The position numbers and the translations under genes are program-made. A DNA stretch of 64,000 nucleotides from Streptomyces sp. R28. GTDB lineage: Bacteria > Actinomycetota > Actinomycetes > Streptomycetales > Streptomycetaceae. Position 1 is the first letter of the stretch, and each line of letters starts with the position of its first letter. Below are positions 36,057-48,700 of this stretch, one piece after another. The stretch covers positions 7,553,001 to 7,617,000 of the forward strand of contig NZ_CP163439.1 in the NCBI RefSeq assembly GCF_041052385.1. The letters are read 5' to 3'. Below the pieces are notes generated by a model, which was not told where the DNA came from, made no database searches, and worked only from the letters and a program-made list of their open reading frames with translations.

Positions 36057-36119
36057 ATGGACGCAGCGGCCGACTGTCCGGTCCTGGCTCTCAAGCTGGC
36101 GGCGAGGGGCACCCTCTGA
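36057..36119 (+). pseudogene. Probable C-terminal remnant of a ferredoxin gene
   Basis: Directly after the NuoF-like gene an AGGAG site and ATG open a 20-codon frame, DAAADCPVLALKLAARGTL. Its core (A-x-x-C-P-x-L-A-L-x-L) is what one expects for the last cluster cysteine and tail of a 3Fe-4S or 4Fe-4S ferredoxin, the usual next gene in such operons. The rest of the ferredoxin is missing between start codon and tail, as after an internal deletion. The interpretation is inference from a short match. Confidence 0.35.
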
Positions 36120-36136
36120 AGGGGCGCGGGGAACCC

Positions 36137-37036
36137 TCAAAGCCACCCGGCGAACTCCAGCAGCAACTCGGCGTCCTTGGGCCGCCCCACCCTGAGCGCC
36201 CGCACCCCGGACTCCACGGCCCGGAACAACGTCCACCCCCGCAACCGCTCCTGATCCACCTCCAGCGACTCCGCAAGCCGCTTCACCCGCCGCCGGGTAG
36301 TCGCCGCCCCCGAAGGCGAGGCAATCAGATCCTCCACCCGGTCCCGCACCAGCCGAGCCAGATCGAACGCGCACTCACCCACCACCGGATCCGGCCCCAC
36401 CGCCAGCCACGGCATCCGCTCCCCGGCCAGCACCTTGCTCTGCCGAAACGTCCCGTGCAGCAACCGCCGCTCAGGCGGCGCGGCCAACAGCTCCTCGCGG
36501 GCCGCGAGCGCGGCATCGACCAGCACGGCCACCCCGGCTTGCGCCGACGCGGTCGTCCGCATCGCCTGCGCCTGCCGCCCGGTCCGCTCTGCCACCGTCT
36601 CGAAGGGGTGCTCGGCCGGGGGTTCCACCCACAGCCGCCGCAACGTCCCCGCCGCTTCCAGCAGCGCCTTCGCCTCCGGCAGCGACCGCACCGACAGATC
36701 CGGATGCAGCCGTTCCAGCAGCAGCACACCCTCGGTCGTGAAGGGCTCCAGCAGCTGTACGGTGCCCAGACCGCCCCAGTGCGCGAGCGCCGCCCGCTCG
36801 CCCTCCGGACGGGCCCGGGAGGGGGCCAGCTTCAGCACGGCGGGGGTCCCGTCAGGGCGCCGCACCAGGACCACCAGGCTGCTGCGGCCGCCCGGCATCT
36901 GCACCCGCTCAACGGTCAACTCGCGTAGCGAAACGGCCTGGTGGGCCGCCTCCGGCAGCTTCTCCAGCCAGTCGTCACCCTCCGGTGCCGTCTCACCGAG
37001 CGCCCTGACCAGCCGCTGCGGCGGTTCGAAAGCCAT
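36137..37036 (-). CDS. APH-like protein with substituted catalytic loop
   Basis: The 299-residue protein has the outline of aminoglycoside-phosphotransferase-like kinases: an N-lobe with SSLVVLVRRPDGTPAVLKLAP (the likely ATP lysine) and VLLLERLHPD as hinge, then a C-lobe. The catalytic loop, normally HGDLHxxN, reads HGTFRQSK, so the catalytic Asp and the metal-binding Asn are both replaced. The usual D-x-D/G metal region is PDPVVGECAFDLARL. It is thus either a pseudokinase or a kinase with altered chemistry. It is convergent with the broken redox operon and followed upstream by the DUF4439 pair. Confidence 0.7.
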   Translation of the reverse strand: MAFEPPQRLVRALGETAPEGDDWLEKLPEAAHQAVSLRELTVERVQMPGGRSSLVVLVRRPDGTPAVLKLAPSRARPEGERAALAHWGGLGTVQLLEPFTTEGVLLLERLHPDLSVRSLPEAKALLEAAGTLRRLWVEPPAEHPFETVAERTGRQAQAMRTTASAQAGVAVLVDAALAAREELLAAPPERRLLHGTFRQSKVLAGERMPWLAVGPDPVVGECAFDLARLVRDRVEDLIASPSGAATTRRRVKRLAESLEVDQERLRGWTLFRAVESGVRALRVGRPKDAELLLEFAGWL

Positions 37037-37084
37037 GCGCGAGTTGTTCCCTTCCCGTATCCCGTACGTGTTCCCCGGCCTTGG

Positions 37085-37561
37085 TCACGCCGTGGGCGCC
37101 GCCGATGCCGACCCGGTGGCCGCCCGCTCGGCGAGCCCAGGGAAGGCTACGCTCTCGCCCCGCCAGCGCACCGCCCGCACCGCGGCCTCCCGCAGCGCCT
37201 CGGCGGCCGTACCCCGCAACTCACCCTCGGTTGCCCGCACCAGGTCGGAGTACACCCCGGCCACTCGGTCCTCCAGTTCCGCGGCGAGCCGCACAGCCGT
37301 GGCGGAGTCCTGCACCGGGAACGGCAGCGCGTACGCGGCGCTCGCGGCGGTCGGCTCGGCGCCCAGGTCGCGCACCTCGCGCGCCAGTGCGTCCCGCCGC
37401 GCCCGGTGCGCGTCGTACGCCGAGCGTGCCTCGGAGCGCCGTCCCTCGCGGATCCGGCCGCCGACGACGCCGTATCCGTACACCGCCGCGTGCTCGGCGG
37501 TGAGCGCCGCCTGCAGCGCCGTCAGCTGCTGCTTCTTCTTCTTCTTCTTCGCGTCGCTCAT
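37085..37561 (-). CDS. Ferritin-like DUF4439 domain protein
   Basis: A 158-residue helical protein of the DUF4439 type: a Lys-rich start (DAKKKKKKQQ), then helices with ALTAEHAAVYGYGVVGGRI, YDAHRARRDALAREVRDLG and RLAAELEDRVAGVYSDLVRA. Glu and His residues in the helices could form a ferritin-like metal site. There is no signal peptide. ATG 37561 overlaps the stop of the lipoprotein gene (ATGA), so both are made together. The pair sits directly upstream of and divergent from rimP; its function is unknown. Confidence 0.78.
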   Translation of the reverse strand: MSDAKKKKKKQQLTALQAALTAEHAAVYGYGVVGGRIREGRRSEARSAYDAHRARRDALAREVRDLGAEPTAASAAYALPFPVQDSATAVRLAAELEDRVAGVYSDLVRATEGELRGTAAEALREAAVRAVRWRGESVAFPGLAERAATGSASAAPTA

Positions 37562-38109
37562 TTGGCCCCCTCCGTCAGCAGATACGCGTGCGCGGCCCCG
37601 GCCGCGGCCACCGAGGCCAGCAGCCGCGCCAGCTCGCCCGGCACGTCCAGCAGCGCCTTGGCCCGCCGGTCCGCGAGCGCCCGCTCGGTGGCGGCGAGGT
37701 CGGCGACGGCCTCCTTCTCGTCGAGCGGCACGGCGGCCGACGGTGACGCGGAAGGCGACGGCGAACCGGAAGGCGACGGCGACGCGGAAGGTGACGCACT
37801 GTCCGAGGCCTTCGGACCGCCTCCGAACGCCTCCACATGCCGTACGGCCGCCGCCCGCAGCGGCCCCACCAGCTCCGCCAGCGCCGGATGGGCGGCGAGC
37901 ACCGCGTCGTACCGCTCGACCAGCCCCGCGCTGTCCCGGGCCGCACGCGCGCGTGCCCGTTCGGCGACCGACGGACTGCCGCTCGTGCCGCCGTCCGAGT
38001 CGTCGGACCCGGACGAGCAGCCGGCCAGCAGGGCGGCCCCGGCGGCAGAGGCGAGCAACGTTCTTCTGCGCGGCCCCGAGGGGGAGCGCGGCGGCGAGGG
38101 GTACGGCAC
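37558..38109 (-). CDS. Predicted lipoprotein of unknown function
   Basis: A 183-residue protein with a signal peptide containing RRRTLLASAAGAALLAGC, whose LAGC lipobox marks it as a surface lipoprotein. The mature part has two helical stretches (VAERARARAARDSAGLVERY, and LAATERALADRRAKALLDV near the end) separated by a Ser/Pro linker of repeated SPSPSGSPSPSASPSA type. The helical parts could assemble with the DUF4439 partner encoded next, but that partner lacks an export signal, so the relation is unclear. GTG 38109 is preceded by GAGG at 9 nt. Confidence 0.72.
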   Translation of the reverse strand: MPYPSPPRSPSGPRRRTLLASAAGAALLAGCSSGSDDSDGGTSGSPSVAERARARAARDSAGLVERYDAVLAAHPALAELVGPLRAAAVRHVEAFGGGPKASDSASPSASPSPSGSPSPSASPSAAVPLDEKEAVADLAATERALADRRAKALLDVPGELARLLASVAAAGAAHAYLLTEGAK

Positions 38110-38340
38110 GGCAGTCGTCCTCGGGGAACTCGTACGAAGCAGCTGCGAAAGCGGTTACGAAGGCAGCTACGGAATCAGCGGGCCGCAGGCCCGTGATCAC
38201 CGTACCCGCGCAACCGGACGGCACCACTCATCGGCACCGCCCGAGCCCAGGTGGACGGCAACAGCCCTCGCGACCGGATACCCTTTGACCAGACACGCGC
38301 CCCATCCCACAACAGCACACGCGGCCGAGGAGTCACCCGG

Positions 38341-38847
38341 ATGAGCACCACCCAGAGCGAGAGGCTGCGAGAACTGCTCGAACCGCTCGTCACCTCCCAG
38401 GGCCTGGATCTCGAAGAGATCGCGGTGGACTCGGTCGGACGCAAGCGAGTGCTGCGCGTCGTCGTCGACTCCGACACCGGGGCGGACCTGGACCAGATCG
38501 CCGATGTGAGCCGTGCGCTCTCGGCGAAGCTCGACGAGACGGACGCGATGGGCGAGGGCGAGTACACCCTCGAGGTCGGCACCCCGGGCGCGGAGCGCCT
38601 CCTCACGGAACACCGGCACTACGTACGGGCCGTCGACCGGCTGGTGAAGTTCCAACTGGCCGAGGGCGGCGAGCTGGTGGCCAGGATCCTGAAGGTCGAC
38701 GACGAAGGCCTCGACCTCGAAGTGCCCGGAGTGAAGGGCCGCAGGCCCACCTCCCGCAGACTCGGCTTCCCGGAGATCGACAAGGCGCGCGTGCAGGTCG
38801 AGTTCAGCCGCAAGGACAGCAAGAACGAGAAGGAAGAGGAGGCGTAG
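38341..38847 (+). CDS. rimP: Ribosome maturation factor RimP
   Basis: The 168-residue protein assists 30S subunit maturation. It has the N-terminal alpha/beta domain (LEPLVTSQGLDLEEIAVDSV, RVLRVVVDSDTGADLDQIADV, YTLEVGTPGAERLL) and the C-terminal SH3-like domain (VKFQLAEGGELVARILKVDD), then an acidic/basic tail. ATG 38341 follows GAGGAG. It starts the rimP-nusA-ylxR-infB cluster and is two bases from nusA. Confidence 0.96.
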   Translation: MSTTQSERLRELLEPLVTSQGLDLEEIAVDSVGRKRVLRVVVDSDTGADLDQIADVSRALSAKLDETDAMGEGEYTLEVGTPGAERLLTEHRHYVRAVDRLVKFQLAEGGELVARILKVDDEGLDLEVPGVKGRRPTSRRLGFPEIDKARVQVEFSRKDSKNEKEEEA

Positions 38848-38849
38848 CC

Positions 38850-39836
38850 GTGGACATCGACATGAGTGCCCTGCGGGGCTTGGTGCGGGAGAAGGAGATC
38901 TCCTTCCCCCTGCTGGTCGAGGCGATCGAGTCGGCCCTCCTCATCGCCTACCACCGCACCGAGGGAAGCCGCCGCCACGCGCGCGTGGAGCTGAACCGGG
39001 AGACCGGCCATGTGACCGTGTGGGCGAAGGAGGATCCCGAGGACCTCGAGGAGGGCCAGGAGGCCCGCGAGTTCGACGACACCCCGTCCGGCTTCGGCCG
39101 TATCGCCGCCACCACCGCCAAGCAGGTCATCCTGCAGCGGCTGCGCGACGCTGAGGACGACGCGACGCTCGGCGAGTACGCGGGGCGTGAGGGTGACATC
39201 GTCACCGGCGTGGTCCAGCAGGGCCGCGACCCGAAGAACGTGCTCGTGGACATCGGTAAGCTGGAGGCCATCCTCCCGGTGCAGGAGCAGGTCCCGGGCG
39301 AGACCTACCCGCACGGCATGCGGATCCGGTCGTACGTCGTCCGAGTGGCGAAGGGTGTCCGTGGCCCGTCCGTCACCCTGTCGCGCACGCACCCCAATCT
39401 GGTGAAGAAGCTCTTCGCGCTGGAGGTGCCGGAGATCGCCGACGGTTCCGTCGAGATCGCCGCCATCGCCCGCGAGGCAGGTCACCGCACGAAGATCGCC
39501 GTCCGGTCCACCCGCAGCGGCCTGAACGCCAAGGGCGCCTGTATCGGCCCCATGGGCGGACGTGTGCGCAATGTCATGGGCGAGCTGAGCGGCGAGAAGA
39601 TCGACATCGTCGACTGGTCGGACGACCCGGCCGAGATGGTGGCGAACGCGCTGTCGCCGGCCCGGGTCTCCAAGGTGGAGGTCGTGGACATGGCGGCCCG
39701 CTCGGCGCGCGTGACCGTGCCCGACTACCAGCTGTCGCTGGCGATCGGCAAGGAAGGGCAGAACGCCCGGCTCGCGGCCCGGCTCACCGGCTGGCGGATC
39801 GACATCCGTCCGGACACCGAGCAGGCCGGGGAATAG
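38850..39836 (+). CDS. nusA: Transcription termination/antitermination factor NusA
   Basis: At 328 residues this is the short actinobacterial NusA: an RNA-polymerase-binding N-terminal domain, S1 domain (GDIVTGVVQQGRDPKNVLVD) and two KH domains (RSTRSGLNAKGACIGPMGGR and LSLAIGKEGQNARLAARLTG). The C-terminal acidic repeats of Escherichia coli NusA are missing, as is usual for this phylum. GTG 38850 lies directly after the rimP stop, so translation is coupled. Confidence 0.96.
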   Translation: MDIDMSALRGLVREKEISFPLLVEAIESALLIAYHRTEGSRRHARVELNRETGHVTVWAKEDPEDLEEGQEAREFDDTPSGFGRIAATTAKQVILQRLRDAEDDATLGEYAGREGDIVTGVVQQGRDPKNVLVDIGKLEAILPVQEQVPGETYPHGMRIRSYVVRVAKGVRGPSVTLSRTHPNLVKKLFALEVPEIADGSVEIAAIAREAGHRTKIAVRSTRSGLNAKGACIGPMGGRVRNVMGELSGEKIDIVDWSDDPAEMVANALSPARVSKVEVVDMAARSARVTVPDYQLSLAIGKEGQNARLAARLTGWRIDIRPDTEQAGE

Positions 39837-39938
39837 ATCCCGGCCGCAAGGCGCTCAGATCACGTCAGGTTACTGCGCGGCAACTGTTCGAATCCTGCCC
39901 CGAAGGGGTGAGGTCGCTACGGGGAGGTAGACTTAAGA

Positions 39939-40235
39939 GTGTCTGGCCGGACACGCGTCCGCGCATGCCCTGAACGCACCTGTGTGGGGTGCCGGGAGCG
40001 AGCGGCCAAGGCTGATCTGCTGCGCATCGTGGCGATCGAGGACGAATGCGTCCCCGATCATCGCGGTACGCTGCCCGGCCGGGGTGCGTACGTACACCCC
40101 GCACTGGTCTGTCTCGACCAGGCGGTACGCCGCCGGGCGTTCACGCGGGCGTTGCGCGCCCCGGGAGCGCTCGACATTAAGGCGTTGCGCCAGTACGTCG
40201 AGCAGACAACAGTTGCTGAGCAGGCAACACCGTAA
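39939..40235 (+). CDS. ylxR: YlxR-family RNA-binding protein
   Basis: A 98-residue DUF448 protein. The family signature CVGCRERAAKADLLRI, the GRGAYVHP turn and the C-terminal basic helix RRRAFTRALRA are present. Members are thought to bind RNA and modulate transcription or RNase P; the exact role is unsettled. GTG 39939 is used with a distant GGAGG. It sits in its conserved place between nusA and infB. Confidence 0.9.
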   Translation: MSGRTRVRACPERTCVGCRERAAKADLLRIVAIEDECVPDHRGTLPGRGAYVHPALVCLDQAVRRRAFTRALRAPGALDIKALRQYVEQTTVAEQATP

Positions 40236-40301
40236 GAAGCGTCGTGCGGAACCCCCGCGCGGCCCAGGTACCCCGCGAGTTGGAAGTAGGTCGAGATTGC
40301 G

Positions 40302-40344
40302 ATGAGCACTCGATGAGCACGCGATGAGTACGCCCATGAAGTAG
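40302..40344 (+). promoter_or_regulatory. Three nested mini-ORFs in the infB leader
   Basis: An 11-nt unit, ATGAGCACTCG, is repeated three times with small changes (40302, 40313, 40324). Because 11 is not a multiple of three, each copy opens a new frame: Met-Ser-Thr-Arg-stop, the same again, then Met-Ser-Thr-Pro-Met-Lys-stop. Each stop overlaps the next start as ATGA. They end 38 nt before the infB start. Coupled leader peptides that tune initiation-factor synthesis are one possibility. Confidence 0.45.
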
Positions 40345-40382
40345 CGACGGTCCGGACGCAACCCGGACCTAAAAGGAGCGAA

Positions 40383-43526
<3,144 letters not shown>

Positions 43527-43539
43527 CAGCCCAAGGTCT

Positions 43540-43577
43540 GTGCTGGCCGGCGGGACTTCGGTCCCGTCGGCCAGCAC
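43540..43577 (+). terminator. Terminator after infB
   Basis: A GC-rich stem GTGCTGGCCGGCGGGAC with a TTCG loop and matching right arm (one mismatch) begins 14 nt after the infB stop codon. Confidence 0.8.
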
Positions 43578-43745
43578 GCCGTTTGCGGAGCGTGTCCGAT
43601 CGGCATCCAGGCGCCGGGTTCCCCGGTCCACGGAGCGTAATATCCGTCGATCGGCCCGGCCCCTTCGATGTACGGTTCTGATGTCCCTGGCCGCACGGCC
43701 GGCAGGACCATCGATCCCGTACCGGCGGGTGAACCGGTTGCACAC

Positions 43746-44042
43746 ATGTACGTGGGGACGCTGTCCTTCGACCTGCTCCTCGGCGACGTACGGTCGCTGA
43801 AGGAGAAGCGCTCCGTCGTCCGCCCGATCGTCGCCGAGCTTCAGCGCAAATACGCGGTGAGCGCGGCCGAGGTGGACCACATGGACCTCTATCGGCGGGC
43901 CGGGATCGGCATCGCCATGGTGTCCGGCGACGCCGGGCACCTCACTGACGTACTGGATCGGTGCGAACGGCTGGTCGCCGGGCGTCCCGAAGTGGAACTG
44001 CTGTCGGTACGGCGGCGCTTCCACGGTGACCACGACGACTGA
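43746..44042 (+). CDS. DUF503 family protein
   Basis: A 98-residue alpha/beta protein of the DUF503 (YlxP-like) family, starting MYVGTLSFDLLLGDVRSLKE and continuing KRSVVRPIVAELQRKY. It is regularly encoded between infB and rbfA, and a link to ribosome or RNA metabolism is inferred from this position only. The longer open frame from 43668 was rejected because family homology starts at the ATG at 43746. Confidence 0.88.
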   Translation: MYVGTLSFDLLLGDVRSLKEKRSVVRPIVAELQRKYAVSAAEVDHMDLYRRAGIGIAMVSGDAGHLTDVLDRCERLVAGRPEVELLSVRRRFHGDHDD

Positions 44043-44090
44043 CGACCAACAGCCAAGAACGTAGAAGAAGAAAGAACGGGAGACGGACCA

Positions 44091-44564
44091 GTGGCCGACA
44101 ACGCGCGGGCGAAAAGGCTGGCGGACCTCATCCGAGAGGTGGTGGCCCAGAAGCTGCTGCGCGGGATCAAGGACCCGCGGCTCGGCTCGCATGTCACCAT
44201 CACGGACACCCGGGTCACAGGTGACCTGCGGGAGGCGACCGTCTTCTACACGGTGTACGGGGACGACGAGGAGCGGGCGGACGCGGCCGCCGGCCTGGAG
44301 AGCGCCAAGGGCGTGCTCCGGTCGGCCGTCGGGGCGGCCGCGGGTGTGAAGTTCACGCCGACCCTCACCTTCGTCGCCGACGCCCTGCCGGACACCGCCC
44401 GGACCATCGATGACCTCCTCGACAAGGCGCGCCAGTCCGACGAGAAGGTGCGCGAGGTGTCCGCGGGCGCGAAGTACGCCGGTGAGGCCGACCCGTACCG
44501 CAAGCCGGGCGACGACGAAGAGTCGGACAGCGCCGCCGAGACGGACGGCGACACCGCGGAATGA
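44091..44564 (+). CDS. rbfA: 30S ribosome-binding factor A
   Basis: The 157-residue protein binds the 30S subunit and helps 16S rRNA 5'-end maturation. The KH-like core runs from KRLADLIREVVAQKL through VTITDTRVTGDLREATVFYT to VKFTPTLTFVADALPDTARTIDDLLDKA. The acidic C-terminal tail (DDEESDSAAETDGDTAE) is dispensable in appearance. GTG 44091 is used. It overlaps truB by four bases. Confidence 0.95.
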   Translation: MADNARAKRLADLIREVVAQKLLRGIKDPRLGSHVTITDTRVTGDLREATVFYTVYGDDEERADAAAGLESAKGVLRSAVGAAAGVKFTPTLTFVADALPDTARTIDDLLDKARQSDEKVREVSAGAKYAGEADPYRKPGDDEESDSAAETDGDTAE

Positions 44565-45466
44565 CGCAGAAGCACACCACGCCCGACGGCCTTGTCATCG
44601 TCGACAAGCCGTCGGGCTTCACTTCGCACGACGTGGTCGCCAAGATGCGCGGCATCGCACGCACCCGCCGCGTCGGGCACGCCGGCACCCTCGACCCCAT
44701 GGCGACGGGCGTCCTCGTCCTCGGCGTCGAGAAGGCGACCAAGCTCCTCGGTCACCTGGCCCTGACCGAGAAGGAGTACCTCGGCACCGTCCGCCTGGGC
44801 CAGACCACGGTCACCGACGACGCCGAGGGCGAGATCACGGGATCGTCCGACGCCTCGAAGGTCACCCGCGAGGCCATCGACGCCGGGATCGCCAAGCTGA
44901 GCGGCGACATCATGCAGGTGCCGTCCAAGGTCAGCGCCATCAAGATCGACGGCGTGCGTTCCTACAAGCGGGCGCGGGACGGCGAGGACTTCGAGATCCC
45001 GGCGCGGCCGGTCACCGTCTCGTCCTTCTCGGTGTACGACGTCCGGGACGCCGTCGCCGACGACGGCACCGCGGTCCTCGACCTGGTCGTGTCGGTGGTC
45101 TGCTCCTCCGGTACGTACATCCGTGCCCTGGCCCGTGACCTCGGCGCCGACCTGGGCGTCGGCGGCCATCTCACGGCGCTGCGCCGCACCCGCGTCGGCC
45201 CCTACAAGCTGGACGCCGCCAAGACCCTGGACCAGCTCCAGCAGGAGCTGACCGTGATGCCGATCGCCGAGGCCGCCGCGGCCGCGTTCCCGCGCTGGGA
45301 CGTGGATGTCAGGCGCGCCCGGCTGCTCACGAACGGGGTCCGTCTCGACATGCCCGACGAGTACGCGGGCTCCGGCCCCGTCGCCGTCTTCGACCCCGAG
45401 GGCCGCTTCCTGGCGCTCGTGGAGCAGCACAAGGGCAAGGCGAAGAGCCTCGCCATCTTCGGCTGA
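44561..45466 (+). CDS. truB: tRNA pseudouridine(55) synthase
   Basis: The 301-residue enzyme makes pseudouridine 55 in tRNA. The catalytic Asp45 lies in GHAGTLDPMATG, with the family start GLVIVDKPSGFTSHDVV and the later GTYIRALARDLG. A C-terminal PUA-like part (VRRARLLTNGVRL) closes the protein. ATG 44561 overlaps the rbfA stop. It ends the operon; a perfect 12-bp hairpin follows 60 bp later. Confidence 0.96.
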   Translation: MTQKHTTPDGLVIVDKPSGFTSHDVVAKMRGIARTRRVGHAGTLDPMATGVLVLGVEKATKLLGHLALTEKEYLGTVRLGQTTVTDDAEGEITGSSDASKVTREAIDAGIAKLSGDIMQVPSKVSAIKIDGVRSYKRARDGEDFEIPARPVTVSSFSVYDVRDAVADDGTAVLDLVVSVVCSSGTYIRALARDLGADLGVGGHLTALRRTRVGPYKLDAAKTLDQLQQELTVMPIAEAAAAAFPRWDVDVRRARLLTNGVRLDMPDEYAGSGPVAVFDPEGRFLALVEQHKGKAKSLAIFG

Positions 45467-45526
45467 GGGGCCGCCTGTGGGGCCGGCTGAGGCGCTCGGC
45501 CTCCGGCCCCCTTCGCGTCTCCGCCC

Positions 45527-45569
45527 GTGGAGCGGCGGTCACGGGGTAGTCCTCTGCCCGCCGCTCCAC
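45527..45569 (+). terminator. Terminator after truB
   Basis: A perfect 12-bp stem (GTGGAGCGGCGG and its complement) with a 19 nt loop. The rest of the gap up to 45775 shows no gene and only the GGGAGG ribosome site of the next gene. Confidence 0.75.
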
Positions 45570-45775
45570 GGTCCCCCTCGGTTCCCCCACCCCTAGGGTG
45601 TATCCAGCGACCCCCGCCTGTTCACCCGTCCGTGCAGGCGCTCGGAGTGAACCGAGGGAGCGGAAGGGGGCGCGTTCGCCGCGCGAGCTGTCCTGCTGAT
45701 CACATCGCGCCTACCGTCGAAAAAACAGGGCGCGGGCGTATGGGCGTGTGGACGGTGCGGCGGGGAGGTTCGACG

Positions 45776-48700
45776 ATGGCGGGACGGGGCCCGCGGGCGG
45801 GCGGGGACCGCCGGATGCCGGGGATGGCGGACGGGACGAGGGCGACGGGGGAGGCGTGGGGCGCGCCGGGCGCGCAGGGCCCGTACGAGACCACCGGGGA
45901 CACGCAGGACGCTCAGGGTACTCGGGACGCCCGGGACCCATGGGACGCCGCGTGGGGTGCTCAAGGCCCGCAGGACTCATCGGGGCCGTGGAGTACCCCG
46001 GACGCCACCGGCTGGTCCGAGCAGGAGGCCGGCACCGGGCGCCCAAGTTCCTCCCACTTCCACGACGACGACCCTGCTCGCCAACCGGCGGACGGCAACG
46101 GCATCGGTGCCCGCGTCCGTGACGCAGCCCTGGTCCGCATCCACGACCTGGCCGGTCGGCCCCGTGGCCTCGGCTTCGTGGCCGACCACCATGGCACGGT
46201 CCTCACCAGCCACGAGGTCGTCGACGGGCTGCCCGGCCTGGTCCTGCACGCCGCCGAGGGCGACCGCAGGTGCGAGGTGCCCGAGAGCGCGGTGACCCTG
46301 TTGCCCGCCCTCGACCTGGCGCTCGTACGCACCGAAGGGCTGGGCGTGGAGCCGCTGCCGGTGAGTGTGCGGGACCGGATCGAGACCGGTGCGTACGTCC
46401 GGATCGCGGCCGGTGGCTGGCGGGAGGCGCGGGTGCTGGGCGCGACGTCCGTGACGTACACGGCGACGGACCGCTGCCATCTCCTCGACGACGCCCTGGA
46501 GTTGGCGATCGGCACGGCCGGCCGGGACGCGCTGCGGCTGGGCGGCGGGGCGGCCGGGGGTCCCGTGCTGGACCCCGGGACCGGTGCGGTGGTGGGCGTC
46601 CTCGGCACGGCACTGCGGTGCGGCCACCGCGACGCCGTCTTCGCCGTACCGCTGGGCCCACGGCCCGACGGCCCACTGGCCGGGCTGCTCGCCGAGAACG
46701 CGGCGACGGTGCCGGCGTACGGTGCCGACCTCAACCTGGCGGGCGTCCTGGAGCTGACAGCCACGTCGGTCGGGCAGGACGGTCCGCCGGGAGCGCCGGC
46801 GGGTCATGTCGGACGGGCGGGCGCCGGGGGAGCGGGAGGCGTGACCCCGGTCGAACGGGCCTCGACGGCACGGGAGTTCAGCGCCTTCACCGAGAGCCGG
46901 GCGTCCGTGCTGGGCTTGGTCGGGCGCCCCGGCAGCGGCCGTACGACAGAACTCGCGGCCCTGGCCGCCCGCCGCCACCGCGGCCCCGGAGCGGCTCCCA
47001 CGCTGTGGTTGCGCGGCGCCGACCTGCAGGGCGACGACACCTCGGTGGCCGACGCCGCACGCCGGGCGCTGACCCGGGCGGCCCGCATCGTGGCGGCGTC
47101 GGCCTCGTCCGACCCCGCCGCCCTGGGCGACACCACCCCGGAACGCCTGGCCCGGCTCGCCCGCACCACCGGCCGCCCCCTCCTGCTCCTCCTGGACGGC
47201 CCGGAGGAAATGCCCCCCGTCCTGGCCCACCGCCTCACGGAGTGGACCGAGGGCACGGAGGAGTGGCTGCGGGTGACGGGGGCGCGGCTGGTGGTGGCGT
47301 GCAGGGCGGAGTACTGGGAGGGGGCGGGCGCCGAGTTCCCGCAGGAAGTGCTGTACGGCTCCGCCGACCGGGCGGCGCAGGGGACGGCCGGTCGGTTCCC
47401 GCCCTGCGTACCGCTCGGCGACCTCACCCCCGACGAGGCCCAGCACGCCCGAGTCCGTTACGGCGTCCCGGCCGGGGCCCTCGCCGACCCCGATGCCCGC
47501 CATCCCCTCACCCTCCGCCTCCTCTCCGAGGTACGTGCCGCCCTCCCCGAGGGCCCCCACCCCCGACTCGACCGCGACGACGTCCTCTGTGCCCACCTCG
47601 ATCTCATGTGCCTGCGCATCGCCGTCCGTCTCGCCGCTGAGAACGGCCTGCGCGGCACCGCCGTACGCCGCCTCGCCGCCAAGGTCTCCGGCCAGGTCCA
47701 CGAGGCCGCCCGCCGCAGCCTCGGTCCCGGCCAGGGGGAGCTGGACCGCGCGTCCTTCGAGGCCGTGTTCCCCTGGGGCCCCGCCCCGGCGAGGCTCGGC
47801 GGCGGTACCGGCTGGGCGTCCGCCGTCCTCACCGAGGGCCTCCTCGTGCCCGCCGGCAACGGCTACCGCTTCGCCCACGAGGAACTCGCCGACTGGATCC
47901 AGGGCATGCACCTCGACCTCGACGAGGCCCTGCACGCCCTGGTCCACCGCCGCCGCACCGACCCCGACGCCGCCCATCCCCTGCCCGTGCCGCGCCACCG
48001 CATCGGTCCCGTCGTCCAGGCCCTCCTGCTGCTGCCGCGTCACCAGGGGCACCGTCAACTCGCCCTTCAGCTGGAGGAGTTGGCGCTGGCGTTGGACGCC
48101 GACCGGCACTCCTGGTGGGCCGCCCGGCTCCTCACCGAGACCCTGCTGCGCGTCCCCGACGCGATGCCGTACCAGGACGTACTGCGCCTCCTCACCGACC
48201 GGATCGTGGCCTGGAGCCGGCAGCACCGCGGCGCGCCTGTCGAGCTGGGCCCCGACTTCTGGACCGCGCTGCCGCTCCCGGACGGCGAGCGCCTCGACCT
48301 GCTGCGCCGACTCGTCCTCGCCGACGGCCCGCCGACCGACGACGCAGCGCCCCGCCGCCCCCGCTACCTCGACGCCGTGGCCCACCTCCTCGCCGCCGCC
48401 CCCACCGCCGTACAGTCCTCTCTCACCCGCTGGTTCGGCGACGACCGCCCACTCCCCGCCACCCCCCACGCGACCGTCGCCCGCGCCGCCCAGGCCCTGC
48501 TGTACGCGCACCGCGACCGTGCGCCGGACGACCTCATGGAGAATCTGGTCGACAGCGCGCACCGCCGGGCCGACGAACTGCTCGCCGTGCTGGCCGAAGA
48601 GGAACCGTCCGCGATGTGCCGCGCCGTCGACCGCTGGGCGCACGACGAGAGGCCCGCCCGACGTGTCGCAGCGGTGGCGTACGGGCCGCGCGCCGCGCCC

